Origin: Phormidium tenue FACHB-1052
GTDB lineage: Bacteria; Cyanobacteriota; Cyanobacteriia; Phormidesmidales; Phormidesmidaceae
DNA length: 64,000 nucleotides
Reading direction: 5' to 3'
Assembly (NCBI RefSeq): GCF_014696675.1
Contig: NZ_JACJQN010000012.1
Location: 124,001 to 188,000, forward strand
Shown here piece by piece: positions 17,392-26,845 of the stretch (within the stretch, counting starts at the first letter, position 1; each line of letters opens with the position of its first letter). A model generated the notes under the pieces. That model saw only the letters and a program-made list of their open reading frames with translations, ran no database searches and was not told the origin of the DNA. Position numbers and translations under genes: made by a program.

Positions 17392-18777
17392 ATGAGCGTT
17401 TCTGTGTTTTCAGTAGTGCCTGAGGGGAATGTGGCAAATAAATCGGCCATGTCCCCCCAGACCTGGCCCTGTTGTTCGCTTCAAAGGCTGTCTTGGGCGG
17501 AGCGTCAGCAGCGGCGCAGCCAGGCGATCGCCGCCCTTGGCCTCAGCTTGTCCAGCAGCATCCCCGCCTGGGAAGAGGCCGTTCAGATGGCAGCTCGCTT
17601 CCTCGGCGTACCCATTGCTGTAATTACCCTGGCCGACAGCCAGACCGAGTACGTGCGGGCTGCCTACGGCCTGTCATCGCTTGGCCTAGGCAACCCCCTA
17701 TCGCAGCAGCGCCAGATTCCCCTTACCGAGGGGTTAGGGGCCTATCTACTCGATAGCGAGCAGCCCCTAGTGGTGACCGACACCCTAGAAAACCCCGTCT
17801 TGGCCCAGAGTAATCTGGTCATGACCTACGGCGTCAGGGCCTACGGCGGAGTCCCGCTGATGACTAGCCAGGGCATCTGCATTGGCACCCTGGCCGTGAT
17901 GGATGTGCAGCCGCGATCGTTCACTGCCCAAGAGCTAGGGTTTCTAGCCATGGCCGCCCGTTGGGGCATGGGCGAGTACGAATGCCATCGGGCCACTCTC
18001 AGCGCGCCTCAGGTACCGTTAGCCTCTTTAGTCGGTGAGGTGCGTCTCAACCTGATTAGCCAACTCACCCAGGAATTGCGCAGCCCCCTGACCACGGTAC
18101 TCGGCATGACCACCATGCTCAGCCGGGAAATCTATGGCCCTCTGACCCCAAAACAGCGCGAGTACACCGACATTGTGCACCGCAGTAGCCAGATTCTAAT
18201 GGCTCTGGTCGAAGAACTCGTCGACCTCAACCCCCCAGAGGCAGAACGCGTTGATCTAGTGCCGACCACCGTTGATATTGAAGCCCTGGGCCAGCAGGTG
18301 CTAGACACCCTCGCCCCCCTCGCCGACGCCAGCGCCCAAACCCTCAACCTCTCCATAGAACCCGGCGCAAATCACTGGATTTTAGACCAGCGCGTGGTCA
18401 AGCAAATTCTGTATCACCTAGTCTTCAGCATCATGCAGGTCGCCGGAGACAATGGCAACCTGCGTATTCATGCCTGTCGGCGGGACAACAATCTAGCCTT
18501 GGCTTTGTGGCTATCCAACCCTTGGCTGGGGGAAGGGTTGCCCCACGAGGTGTTGACCGTGCTCCAGGCTTCGCCAGTGCCCTGTCAACCTCCCCACTCT
18601 TTGCTCGGGCTCTTGCTGGGCCAGCACCTCGTACAGCGCCACGGCGGACAGCTAACCATTCAGGGAAGTGAAGATAGCGACTGTCGGCTGATGGTGCTGC
18701 TACCAGGATTAGAGGGCACCAAAGCACGGTTGGAATTGGGCCATTCAGCCGAAGTTGAAGCCACCTGTCAACGTTAG
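17392..18777 (+). CDS. GAF-domain histidine-kinase-like protein lacking the phospho-acceptor His
   Basis: 461 residues from the ATG at 17392. Residues ~55-200 form a GAF domain (PIAVITLADSQTEYVRAAYGL ... YGGVPLMTSQGICIGTLAVMD). A HisKA-like helix hairpin follows, but the H-box reads LTQELRSPLTTVLG, with Gln (CAG) where the phosphorylated His should be. The C-terminal region keeps the length of a HATPase domain, but its N-box (KQILYHLVFSIMQVA) lacks the usual Asn and no DxGxG motif is visible. So it is probably a pseudokinase or scaffold. A response regulator lies 223 bp downstream on the same strand. Confidence 0.8.
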   Translation: MSVSVFSVVPEGNVANKSAMSPQTWPCCSLQRLSWAERQQRRSQAIAALGLSLSSSIPAWEEAVQMAARFLGVPIAVITLADSQTEYVRAAYGLSSLGLGNPLSQQRQIPLTEGLGAYLLDSEQPLVVTDTLENPVLAQSNLVMTYGVRAYGGVPLMTSQGICIGTLAVMDVQPRSFTAQELGFLAMAARWGMGEYECHRATLSAPQVPLASLVGEVRLNLISQLTQELRSPLTTVLGMTTMLSREIYGPLTPKQREYTDIVHRSSQILMALVEELVDLNPPEAERVDLVPTTVDIEALGQQVLDTLAPLADASAQTLNLSIEPGANHWILDQRVVKQILYHLVFSIMQVAGDNGNLRIHACRRDNNLALALWLSNPWLGEGLPHEVLTVLQASPVPCQPPHSLLGLLLGQHLVQRHGGQLTIQGSEDSDCRLMVLLPGLEGTKARLELGHSAEVEATCQR

Positions 18778-19000
18778 GCAGGATCAAGTTTACGCAAGCT
18801 TAACCAGAAGCCGATGTTTCCTTAAGCTAAGTCCGACAGGATAGCGGAGTGGTGCAGACGCCGATCCGCTAGCTGGGCGGCGAGCAAACGCTACGGTTGA
18901 CGATCGCTCCCTGGGTCACAAGCTAATCTCTAGGGGAGGCAATCGACCGTGGTGGGCCGTCTGCCTGCGTCTGTCCACGCTCCGTTAGGCTGGCTGTGCT

Positions 19001-19750
19001 GTGCAAAAAAATCTCCCTGGTCGATCGCCATCGGCGACGGTTCAAGAGCGCATTTTAATCATTGACGACGAAGATCTGATCCGTGAAACCGTAGCCCTGG
19101 CGCTGACAGAGCAGGGCTATCAGGTGGTCACCGCCGAGTCGGGCCACCGCGCCCTAGAGCTGATGTTTCCGGCGGCTGGGGATGGCCTCACTGGTCTAGA
19201 CATTGATTTAGCCATTGTTGACCTGATGCTGCCCGGCGTTAATGGGCTAGATATTTGCCGCATGATGCGCCATCACAATCTAGCCATGCCCATTATGATT
19301 TTGAGCGCCAAGGGCACTGAGATGGATCGGGTAGTGGGTCTAGAGGTAGGGGCTGACGACTACTTGCCCAAGCCCTTTGGCATGCGCGAACTGATTGCCC
19401 GCTGCCGCGCCCTGCTGCGGCGGCACCAGTGGTCAACGTCACAGCCCGACAGTGCTGTTTTGACCTATCGAGATATCGTGCTCCACGCCACGGAGTTTAG
19501 GGTGCTGGTGGCGGGGCAAGAGGTGAATCTCTCGCCTAAGGAGTTTCGCATTTTAGAGCTGTTTATGCAGAGCCCTAACCGGGTCTGGTCGCGGGAAGAG
19601 CTGATTCAGACGGTGTGGGGGGCCGATTTTGTGGGCGATCGCAAAACCGTAGATGTACACATTCGCTGGCTGCGCGAAAAAATTGAGCACGACCCGGCGC
19701 ACCCGCAATATGTGACGACGCTGCGGGGGTTTGGGTATCGGTTTGGCTAA
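19001..19750 (+). CDS. OmpR/PhoB-family response regulator
   Basis: 249 residues from the GTG at 19001. N-terminal receiver domain: ILIIDDEDLIRET (acidic pair), phospho-acceptor Asp in LAIVDLMLPGVNGLD, MILSAKG (Ser) and the KPF lysine. C-terminal winged helix: VNLSPKEFRILELFMQSPNRVWSREELIQTVWG...RKTVDVHIRWLREKIE...YVTTLRGFGYRF. DNA-binding regulator of unknown target. Its upstream partner in the window is the kinase-like protein without the His, so the cognate kinase is probably elsewhere. Confidence 0.93.
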   Translation: MQKNLPGRSPSATVQERILIIDDEDLIRETVALALTEQGYQVVTAESGHRALELMFPAAGDGLTGLDIDLAIVDLMLPGVNGLDICRMMRHHNLAMPIMILSAKGTEMDRVVGLEVGADDYLPKPFGMRELIARCRALLRRHQWSTSQPDSAVLTYRDIVLHATEFRVLVAGQEVNLSPKEFRILELFMQSPNRVWSREELIQTVWGADFVGDRKTVDVHIRWLREKIEHDPAHPQYVTTLRGFGYRFG

Positions 19751-19854
19751 GAGAGTGAGTGGGGGTAGGGTGTGAGGGTGTGAGGGGATGGATTCCCTGA
19801 GGGTGGCGCAAGGCGATATGATCGGTAGGGATCAAGCTGCAAGGGAGATATGCC

Positions 19855-20415
19855 GTGCGAGAAATTTTGATTAGCCTAGGAATTTTGGCGGCCTGCTGCG
19901 TGGTGCTGCTGGTGGCTCAATTTACCAGTCCTCAGCCTGAGGCTATGGCCGCAAATTTGGATGCCCCTCAGGTCGCCGAAGCGGTCATCGCTGAGCCCGT
20001 TGTCCAACTTGCCCAAGCTGCCGCTGACCTAATTCCCGCCGATGAGGATGCCTCGACTATGACACCCGAAGAGACTTTAGTAACTACTGACTCTGGCCTA
20101 CAGTACGTTGACGTGGTTGAAGGCACGGGGGCCATGCCTCAACCAGGGCAGCGGGTTACGGTGCACTACACCGGCACCCTCGAAGACGGGACTAAGTTTG
20201 ACAGTTCCCGCGATCGCGGTCGCCCCTTTACCTTTCAAATTGGGGTGGGCCAGGTGATCAAAGGCTGGGATGAAGGGGTTGGCACCATGCGAGTGGGCGG
20301 CCAGCGCAAGCTAGTCATTCCCTCGGAGTTGGGCTACGGCAGCCGGGGAGCTGGGGGGGTGATTCCACCCAATGCCACCCTGCTCTTTGATGTAGAACTG
20401 CTGCGTATCGGTTAG
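19855..20415 (+). CDS. FKBP-type peptidyl-prolyl cis-trans isomerase, membrane-anchored
   Basis: 186 residues from a GTG start at 19855. An N-terminal hydrophobic segment ([20 protein letters not shown]) suggests export with an anchor or signal peptide. An acidic linker follows, then a complete FKBP domain from about residue 80: [52 protein letters not shown], and [23 protein letters not shown]. The drug/proline pocket residues (Tyr, Asp, Phe, Val-Ile, Trp) are intact. Cyanobacterial homologues act in the lumen or periplasm. Confidence 0.92.
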   Translation: MREILISLGILAACCVVLLVAQFTSPQPEAMAANLDAPQVAEAVIAEPVVQLAQAAADLIPADEDASTMTPEETLVTTDSGLQYVDVVEGTGAMPQPGQRVTVHYTGTLEDGTKFDSSRDRGRPFTFQIGVGQVIKGWDEGVGTMRVGGQRKLVIPSELGYGSRGAGGVIPPNATLLFDVELLRIG

Positions 20416-20434
20416 ATTCAGCGCAAATTCACCT

Positions 20435-20476
20435 AAGCAAGCCCTAGGAAGCCACAAAGCGTTCTAGGGCTTGCTT
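20435..20476. terminator. 13-bp hairpin between convergent FKBP and nat genes
   Basis: AAGCAAGCCCTAG (20435-20447) and CTAGGGCTTGCTT (20464-20476) are exact reverse complements. The right half lies inside the last codons of nat. Likely bidirectional terminator. Confidence 0.65.
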
Positions 20477-21313
20477 TAGATCTAGGGTTTCAGGCACTCG
20501 CAGCCCAAATTCATCGCTCAACACATCATAAAGTTCGGTGGCGGTGGTCAACAGACGCTGCTCAGATCTGCCGTCAAGGTGGCGCGTGGTCAACTGATTG
20601 TTGAGCAGGGCAGAGCGGCAGCCATCCCCAGGGCGAGCCGCGATCAGCGCATTGACAAACAGCGATTGGGGATGGGTGGATACATACCAATTGCTCACTT
20701 CGTAGTCGCAACGCTGCTGCGCTTGCAGGTCAAAGCAGTACAGCGGTTTCCACACCTGGTTAAGCTGGGCCTTTAAGCAGTAGGTCTGTCCGTCCAGCGT
20801 CAGGCGGTAGGGTTCATGGGAGGTAGATTGCGATCGATCTGGCACTAGCGCCAGCGGTTCCGTCATCGTTAAACCGCCAAAGCCTACGTCGGCTAGGTAA
20901 GACGCTTCGTCAATATCCACTTTCAGCAGCATGTGGCTGCGGGGCGTGACGGTGCCCTCCGGCAGATTCCACCGCACGCGAGCGGCCAGGTTCGTCACCT
21001 GAAAGCCCAGGGCCACGAGCACCGATCGCAGCAGCAGATTTTGCTCAAAACAGTAGCCGCCCCGCTGGTCGTAGATCAGCTTTTGCTGGAGATCTACCAA
21101 CGCTAGGGAGACGGGTCGGTGAAAAAATGAGCTGAGATTCTCGAAGGCAATGGTGCTGGTGTGACCCCGGTGAATAGCTTTGAGGGTGTCTAGGGTAGGC
21201 GCAAGCGTGCCATTCTGGCTGGCCTGACCCAATGCACCACAGCCGATGCGCTCAAAATAAGCCTCTAGATCGAGCGCCGCTGACTCTGTGTTGTTGAGAG
21301 AATCCTGCGCCAT
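20444..21313 (-). CDS. arylamine N-acetyltransferase family protein
   Basis: 289 residues from the ATG at 21313; a TTG five codons earlier is possible. NAT enzymes transfer acetyl from acetyl-CoA to arylamine or hydrazine substrates. The Cys-His-Asp triad is visible: RGGYCFEQN (Cys), PRSHMLL (His) and YLADVGFGG (Asp). The N-terminal helix with LDLEAYFERIG and the IAFENL segment are standard. Convergent with the FKBP gene. Natural substrate unknown. Confidence 0.92.
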   Translation of the reverse strand: MAQDSLNNTESAALDLEAYFERIGCGALGQASQNGTLAPTLDTLKAIHRGHTSTIAFENLSSFFHRPVSLALVDLQQKLIYDQRGGYCFEQNLLLRSVLVALGFQVTNLAARVRWNLPEGTVTPRSHMLLKVDIDEASYLADVGFGGLTMTEPLALVPDRSQSTSHEPYRLTLDGQTYCLKAQLNQVWKPLYCFDLQAQQRCDYEVSNWYVSTHPQSLFVNALIAARPGDGCRSALLNNQLTTRHLDGRSEQRLLTTATELYDVLSDEFGLRVPETLDLKQALERFVAS

Positions 21314-21489
21314 AGCTGTCGCTCCCAAACTAGCTTAAAAACTTTTGCCTCATCATCCAACGGCTTGGCATTGGTCAGCGTCAGGCGATCACCCAGGACT
21401 GCTATAGGAATGCCGCTGCTCAGGCCAAAGTTATACACCAGCGCATCGCCTACGAGCTTGGGCATAGGGACAGTCGTAAGATGACAGTC

Positions 21490-21978
21490 CTATGGCCGTC
21501 GGCCAGAGTCCTTGGAGCGCTGGAAGTCTCGCAGAGCGCGCTGGGTTTTAGGCCCGGCTACCCCGTCTACTGGGCCGGGGTCATAGCCGCGCTTGGCCAA
21601 CTGCTGCTGCACCTGACGAGTACCCTCGGCCAGGCTTTCGTCTAGCTCTTCAATCAGCTCTAGGGCTTTGTCGCCGGGGTGGGCGGTGTGGGTCAGATCG
21701 AGCAGTTCGCGCAGCCTTGCCTTGAGGTTTTCGTTTACCGAGGCGTAGACCCGCGTGGCGCTGCCCAGGCCAATGGCGTGGTCGATAAAGTGGTCGGCTT
21801 CGTTGATCCAAAAGTCGAGGCGACCATCGTCTTCGGCTAGGGCAAGCAGCTCGTCAAGGCGCTGGCTTTCGGCATCGCTCAGGCTGGGGCGCGCCGCCAA
21901 GCGGCAGTATTCTTGCACCAGCGCCAAACAGTCGGCGTCGGCAATGCCGGGAATTTGCTGCGTTAACGATTCACCCAT
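21490..21978 (-). CDS. protein with C-terminal peptidoglycan-binding domain
   Basis: 162 residues. The N-terminal ~105 residues are helical and charged (DADCLALVQEYCRLAARPSLSDAESQRLDELLALAEDDGRLDFWINEADHFIDH) and were not recognised. Residues ~120-158 are a PG_binding_1-type fold: VQQQLAKRGYDPGPVDG, then VAGPKTQRALRDFQRS. No signal peptide is visible, unusual for a wall-binding module, so it may be a cytoplasmic variant. Monocistronic. Confidence 0.7.
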   Translation of the reverse strand: MGESLTQQIPGIADADCLALVQEYCRLAARPSLSDAESQRLDELLALAEDDGRLDFWINEADHFIDHAIGLGSATRVYASVNENLKARLRELLDLTHTAHPGDKALELIEELDESLAEGTRQVQQQLAKRGYDPGPVDGVAGPKTQRALRDFQRSKDSGRRP

Positions 21979-22088
21979 GGTCTGACTCGCCTGTGTCGGT
22001 ACGGTATCAACAAAGCATGCAACAAAGCTAGATCTGTAGTTTACCCGCTGCTAGACCGGCCCTACGAGGGGGGAAACCCCTAAGGACG

Positions 22089-23633
22089 CTAGTGGCCAGC
22101 CATCTTGTGGCCGATGTCGGCGATGTTAGCCTGCTCGACCGCGCTCTCGTAGACAAGCTGCCCTTCGCTGATCACCAAAATGCGATCGCTCAGGGCCAGC
22201 AACTCGTCGAGATCTTCGCTCACCAGCAGCACCGCCACGCCCCGGTTGCGGGCCTCTACCAGGGCGTTGTGAATCTGGTCTACGGCCTGAAAATCGAGGC
22301 CAAAGCAGGGATTGGCGGCAATCAGCAGGTTGATATCGGGGGACGATAGTTCCCGCGCCAGCACCGCCCGCTGCACGTTGCCCCCCGACAGGTTTTGAAT
22401 CGGGGTATCGGGGGAGGGAGTCTTGACCGAAAATGCCGCGATCAGCCCCTGAGCGGCCTCGCGGATGGCCCCAAGCATGAGCCACAGACGAGCGCGGGCT
22501 TGGGGAGGGCGATCGAAGGTGCGCAGGGCCATATTCTCGGCTACGGACATACCGGGCACGCAGGCGTTGCGCAGGGGTTCTTCGGGCAGGGTGCAGACGC
22601 CGTGGCTAACCATTTCGCTCCGGGTAGCCCGGTAGGGGTCGCCGTTGACCTCAATGTGGCCGTGGGTGGGCGATCGCTGCCCCGCCAGCACCTCCACCAG
22701 CTCGCGCTGACCATTGCCCGAGACCCCGGCAATGCCGACAATCTCGCCGCTGTGTACCGTCAGGTCGAGGGGGCCAAAGGCGGGTAGGCCATTGTCTTTG
22801 AGCGCCCCCAGGCCATGCACCGTCAGCACAGGGTGGTGCTCTGCGATTGGGGCTTTATCGACCGACTTAGTGACCCGTTCGGCCCCCAGCATCATCCGGG
22901 CCATATCGGCCACGGTCAAGTCGGCTACGGCTCCGTGGCCCGCCAGACGGCCCTTGCGCAGCACGGTCACCTCGTCGGTAAAGGCCAGCACCTCGCGAAA
23001 CTTGTGGGTGATCAGCAGCACGCTGAGGTGGCCGGCCTGCACCTCCTGGCGCAGCAGCCCCAGCACCTCGTCGGCCTCGTCGGGGGTGAGCACCGAGGTG
23101 GGCTCGTCGAGAATGAGAATGCGGCTTTGCAGGTAGAGCTGCTTGAGAATTTCGAGCTTTTGCTTTTGCCCTGCCGCTAGCTGACCCACAGGCAGGTCAA
23201 GGTCAACCTGGAAGGGCGATCGCTCCATGAAGGTGCGCAGGGCGGCATATTCGCGGTTCCAGTTGATGATTTGGGTGCGATCGTAGCGGCTGAGCACCAG
23301 GTTTTCGGCCACGGTCATGGCGGGCACCGAGGTGAAGTGCTGATACACCATGCCAATGCCGCAGCCGTGGGCATCCTTGGGGCTTTTAATCGAGTAGATT
23401 TCGTTGTCTACCAAAATTTGCCCGGCGGTGGGCGCATAAAAGCCCATGATGCACTTCACCAGGGTGCTCTTACCGGCTCCGTTTTCTCCCAGCAGTCCGT
23501 GGAAGGTACCGGGCTTGAGGGTGAGAGTGACATCGTCGAGGGCCACCAGGCTGCCAAACCGCTTAGTCATATTCACCACCTTGAGTTCAGGGGGTAGGTT
23601 GAGGTGCAGCAGGGGCCGGGCAACGGTGGTCAT
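22089..23633 (-). CDS. two-domain ABC transporter ATP-binding protein (simple sugar/nucleoside type)
   Basis: 514 residues with two tandem ABC domains. First: Walker A GENGAGKST, signature region LAAGQKQKLEIL (non-canonical) and Walker B LILDEPTSVLT. Second: a degenerate P-loop VSGNGQRE, signature LSGGNVQRAVLAREL, and INLLIAANPCFGLD where Walker B should be. This is typical of RbsA/YufO-type ATPases for BMP-binding-protein-dependent nucleoside or simple sugar importers. The permease and binding-protein genes usually adjacent are not here, so it is an orphan ATPase. Substrate unproven. Confidence 0.85.
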   Translation of the reverse strand: MTTVARPLLHLNLPPELKVVNMTKRFGSLVALDDVTLTLKPGTFHGLLGENGAGKSTLVKCIMGFYAPTAGQILVDNEIYSIKSPKDAHGCGIGMVYQHFTSVPAMTVAENLVLSRYDRTQIINWNREYAALRTFMERSPFQVDLDLPVGQLAAGQKQKLEILKQLYLQSRILILDEPTSVLTPDEADEVLGLLRQEVQAGHLSVLLITHKFREVLAFTDEVTVLRKGRLAGHGAVADLTVADMARMMLGAERVTKSVDKAPIAEHHPVLTVHGLGALKDNGLPAFGPLDLTVHSGEIVGIAGVSGNGQRELVEVLAGQRSPTHGHIEVNGDPYRATRSEMVSHGVCTLPEEPLRNACVPGMSVAENMALRTFDRPPQARARLWLMLGAIREAAQGLIAAFSVKTPSPDTPIQNLSGGNVQRAVLARELSSPDINLLIAANPCFGLDFQAVDQIHNALVEARNRGVAVLLVSEDLDELLALSDRILVISEGQLVYESAVEQANIADIGHKMAGH

Positions 23634-23720
23634 AGACAGCTCAGGAATCTCAACAGAAATCGCTAAGGGTAAAACTATCTAGGACTCAAGGACTTAGCCT
23701 GAGACCCAGCATTGGGGGCA

Positions 23721-24830
23721 TCATACCGCCACAGCTAGCCCCAGGGCTGTGAGCAAACGCTCATTTTCGCCAGCGGTGCGCACCGCCACCCGAAAGTAGT
23801 CTGCCCCCAGCGCAGGGAAACTGAGACAATCGCGAATCAACACCTGGTGACTGCGCAGCATAGCCTCTTGCAGTACCGGAGCTGGGGTTGTGGTGTGCAC
23901 GAGCAGGTAGTTGGCGGCCCCTGCCAGGGGCCGCAGCCCAGGGATGGCCTGCAACCCTTCGAACAGGGCGGTACGGGCAGGGGGAAGCCAATCCCAGGTG
24001 CGGTTTTGGAAAGTTTTATCTTGCACCGACGCGATCGCCGCCGCCGCCGCCAGGGCATTTACCGGCCAGGGGTCGCGCCAGTGCTGCCAGCGGCGCAGGC
24101 GGTCGGGGTGGCCCAGGGCATAGCCAATGCGCAGACCCGGCAGAGTATAAAACTTAGTTAGCGACCTGAGCACTACCAGATTCGGGTAGCGATCGAGTTC
24201 GACAATTAACGACTGCTGCCGATCCGGCGGCACAAAATCCATAAAGGCTTCATCCACAATCACGGTGTCAGCGCGATCGAGCAGAGGCTTGAGGTTATCT
24301 ATGCTAAATAAACGGCCAGTGGGGTTGTGGGGATTGTTGATTATGACACCTGCCACCTCGGCATCGGGCCAGGAGATAGCCTTTTGCAAGGTACCGTCCT
24401 CCCCCATCTCTAGGGAAAGTGGCCAGGGCTGAATCGGAACCCCGAAGGCAGCCAAGGCTCGCCCATAGTCACCAAAAGCCGGAGTCAGCAGGTGGCAGCC
24501 CGCTGCAGGCCCCTCGGCCAGGTCACGGGCTGCCCAGGTGAGCAGTTCAGCCGCCCCGTTACCTGGCAGCACCCAGTCGGCGGGCACCTGGTGGTGACTG
24601 GCCAGGGCGCGGCGTAGGGCGGCATAGTCGGGGTCGGGGTAGTGGCGCAACTGCCCCAAAGCCTCTGTCAGGGCCAGAGCCACCGACTCAGGCGGCCCTA
24701 GAGGGTTGATGCTGGCCGAAAAGTCAACGAGAGAAGCGGGGGAACAGTTGGCGACAGCCGCCGCCCAGACCAGATTTCCCCCGTGAACGGGTCGAATTGA
24801 AGCTGTGGGAGCAGAGGGGATGAAGGTCAA
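23721..24830 (-). CDS. cobD: L-threonine-O-3-phosphate decarboxylase
   Basis: 369 residues. PLP-dependent fold-type I enzyme related to histidinol-phosphate aminotransferase. It makes (R)-1-amino-2-propanol phosphate for the cobalamin side chain. Diagnostic features: N-terminal HGGN, VDFSASINPLGPP, VIINNPHNPTGRLFS, VDEAFMDFVP and LRSLTKFYTLPGLRIGYALG with the PLP lysine. The HGGN start and SASINPLGPP favour CobD over HisC. The gene ends upstream of the ABC ATPase; HU lies 8 bp upstream, on the same strand. Confidence 0.9.
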   Translation of the reverse strand: MTFIPSAPTASIRPVHGGNLVWAAAVANCSPASLVDFSASINPLGPPESVALALTEALGQLRHYPDPDYAALRRALASHHQVPADWVLPGNGAAELLTWAARDLAEGPAAGCHLLTPAFGDYGRALAAFGVPIQPWPLSLEMGEDGTLQKAISWPDAEVAGVIINNPHNPTGRLFSIDNLKPLLDRADTVIVDEAFMDFVPPDRQQSLIVELDRYPNLVVLRSLTKFYTLPGLRIGYALGHPDRLRRWQHWRDPWPVNALAAAAAIASVQDKTFQNRTWDWLPPARTALFEGLQAIPGLRPLAGAANYLLVHTTTPAPVLQEAMLRSHQVLIRDCLSFPALGADYFRVAVRTAGENERLLTALGLAVAV

Positions 24831-24838
24831 GGGAGTGG

Positions 24839-25129
24839 TTACTTGGCCACTTTCTCTTTGAACAGTTTGCCAGCGGAAAACGCAGGTACCTTGGTCGCCG
24901 GAATCACCATGGTGTCGCCGGTTTTGGGGTTGCGCCCTTCCCGCTCTTTGCGTTCGCGGCGCTCAAAGGAGCCAAACCCTACTAGGGTGACTTTTTCGCC
25001 TGTAGCAACGGCTTCCATAATGGCGTCAATGGTGGCCGTAATCACCGAGTCCACGTCTTTCTTGGTCATAGACTTATCGCCGGCAGAGGCTTTCTCAGCC
25101 ACCTTATCAACGAGTTCAGCTTTGTTCAT
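24839..25129 (-). CDS. hup: HU-family DNA-binding protein
   Basis: 96 residues, typical for HU. It begins MNKAELVDKVAEKA, has VTLVGFGSFERRERKEREGRNPKTGDTMVIPA with the beta-arm proline tip, and ends KVPAFSAGKLFKEKVAK. Nucleoid protein that bends DNA non-specifically. An AGGAG-like site precedes the ATG. The 8-bp gap to cobD suggests possible co-transcription, with HU probably the main product. Confidence 0.97.
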   Translation of the reverse strand: MNKAELVDKVAEKASAGDKSMTKKDVDSVITATIDAIMEAVATGEKVTLVGFGSFERRERKEREGRNPKTGDTMVIPATKVPAFSAGKLFKEKVAK

Positions 25130-25427
25130 AACTGTCTCCTATGGGCAAAGAACACTGGGATAGCAGCCGCAATTGGACGATAGACCCAGAGCACGTACAA
25201 CGGCTCCGGTAGCCAAAACGGCTGAAACCCCTGTCAATTCAGAATTTCACTGCCCCATTCTAAGGGCATCCCTAGAAAAGTGGATCGCCAAAACCTTTAA
25301 TTTATGTGGATTCCGGGGTTTTTTAAGAAATCTAAACAACTCAAAGCCCTAGGCCACGGCTGTTGAGCGACCCAGGGCAGCGGTCAAAAACCTTGTCTGT
25401 CAAGGGATACGGGGGTTGGGCCAGAGC

Positions 25428-26468
25428 TTAGCTCGCGGGGCTGCCCGACCAGTTAACCCAGTCCTGGGGCTTGAGAAAGACGTCGTACAGGCGCGCCTCG
25501 GGGCTTTCTGCCTCAGGGGTATAGCCATACTCCCACCGCACCAGCGGGGGCAGCGACATCAAAATTGACTCGGTGCGCCCGTTGGTTTGCAGACCAAAGA
25601 TCGTGCCCCGGTCATACACCAGATTGAACTCGACATAGCGGCCCCGGCGGTAGAGTTGAAACTGTCGCTGGTGGTCACTGTACGCCTCACTGTGGCGACG
25701 CTCAACAATAGGCACATAGGCGGGCAGAAAGGCGTTGCCGCAGTCGCGGGAAAAATTAAACAGAGCATCCCAGCTGCGGGGGGGCAGTTCGCCAATACCC
25801 TGGCTAGTCTGGTCGGCAGCTTTGCCCGCGTCGGGGCCTCGATAGAGCAGGCCCTGACCATCCTGGTAGTCAAAGAAAATGCCGCCTACGCCCCGGGTCT
25901 CGCCCCGGTGCTTGAGGTAGAAGTACTCGTCGCACCAGGGCTTGAAGACCTGGTAGTAGTTGGGGTTGTGGCGATCGCAGGTCTGCTTCAAGGTCTGGTG
26001 AAAGTGCACCACATCTTCGTCAAAAGGGTAGTAGGGCGTGAGGTCGATGCCACCGCCAAACCACCACACCGGGCCGGCCTCAAAGTAGCGATAGTTGAGG
26101 TGCACCGTGGGAATAAATGGGTTGCGCGGGTGCAGCACCATCGAGGTGCCGGTGGCATAAAAGCGGTGGCCCGCCGCCTCGGGGCGCTGCACCAAAATCG
26201 ACGGCGGCAGGTGGTCGCCCCACACTTCAGAAAAATTTACGCCGCCCTGCTCAAAGATCTTGCCCTGCTTGATCACGCGCGATCGCCCGCCGCCGCCCTC
26301 GGGTCGCTCCCAGGCGTCTTGCTGAAATTGGGCACCGCCATCGAGGGCCTCTAGCTGGTCACAAATGCTGTCTTGCAACTGCTTTAGCATGGCGCTGACG
26401 CGATCGCGAGAATCTGCCGGAGGTGCAGTGGTAGCAGCAGCGGGCTTAGATACAGGAGTGGTGGTCAT
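25428..26468 (-). CDS. hemF: oxygen-dependent coproporphyrinogen III oxidase
   Basis: 346 residues. Converts coproporphyrinogen III to protoporphyrinogen IX in haem and chlorophyll synthesis using O2. The core is unmistakable: GQGVNFSEV-like [40 protein letters not shown] (with conserved His), [30 protein letters not shown] and [30 protein letters not shown]. The N-terminal ~25 residues are Ala/Pro/Thr-rich. Normal length for a cyanobacterium. Confidence 0.97.
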   Translation of the reverse strand: MTTTPVSKPAAATTAPPADSRDRVSAMLKQLQDSICDQLEALDGGAQFQQDAWERPEGGGGRSRVIKQGKIFEQGGVNFSEVWGDHLPPSILVQRPEAAGHRFYATGTSMVLHPRNPFIPTVHLNYRYFEAGPVWWFGGGIDLTPYYPFDEDVVHFHQTLKQTCDRHNPNYYQVFKPWCDEYFYLKHRGETRGVGGIFFDYQDGQGLLYRGPDAGKAADQTSQGIGELPPRSWDALFNFSRDCGNAFLPAYVPIVERRHSEAYSDHQRQFQLYRRGRYVEFNLVYDRGTIFGLQTNGRTESILMSLPPLVRWEYGYTPEAESPEARLYDVFLKPQDWVNWSGSPAS

Positions 26469-26845
26469 GGGCGTGGAGAAAACAATATGTTATGTCGGCA
26501 CCGGGTCGAATATGTCACACTGTGGAATGGCCTAAACAGGACTTAGCGGATCCATTCTTCTCCTGCTGCCTGCTTTTTGACCGATGGCCGTCTAGAGCAA
26601 CTTGGCCTTAGGCAACACCATTCACGGTACCCAGTTTTCACACGCTACCGTGAAACCCGACCCAACACCAACCTCATCCGCCAGGTTGAGAAAAATGTTT
26701 AGAAACGCAACGTTCTGTAACGACAGTTCCGCCTAGCCCAGCTTTTTTGCCCCCGTAACGCCCACCATGATCGTCTCGCCAGCCCCCTTAATCCGTTATG
26801 GCCCCCAGGCTCAAGCCTGGCAGGCTAGCGATGGAGGGTGTCGCC
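26469..26845. other. divergent promoter region between hemF and the SRPBCC gene
   Basis: No gene recognised. It contains a perfect 9-bp inverted repeat (26621-26654) and must hold promoters for hemF (minus) and the SRPBCC gene (plus). Nothing else was identified. Confidence 0.5.
26621..26654. promoter_or_regulatory. 9-bp inverted repeat, possible operator
   Basis: TTCACGGTA (26621-26629) and TACCGTGAA (26646-26654) are exact reverse complements spaced 16 nt apart, ~150 bp upstream of hemF. The layout suits a dimeric regulator. No known motif recognised. Confidence 0.5.

Noticed and set aside
21265-21465. 66-codon minus-strand frame between nat and the peptidoglycan-binding gene
   Set aside because: Part of it runs inside nat in another frame and the visible N-terminal part matches no fold. 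Possibly a fragment, but not supported.
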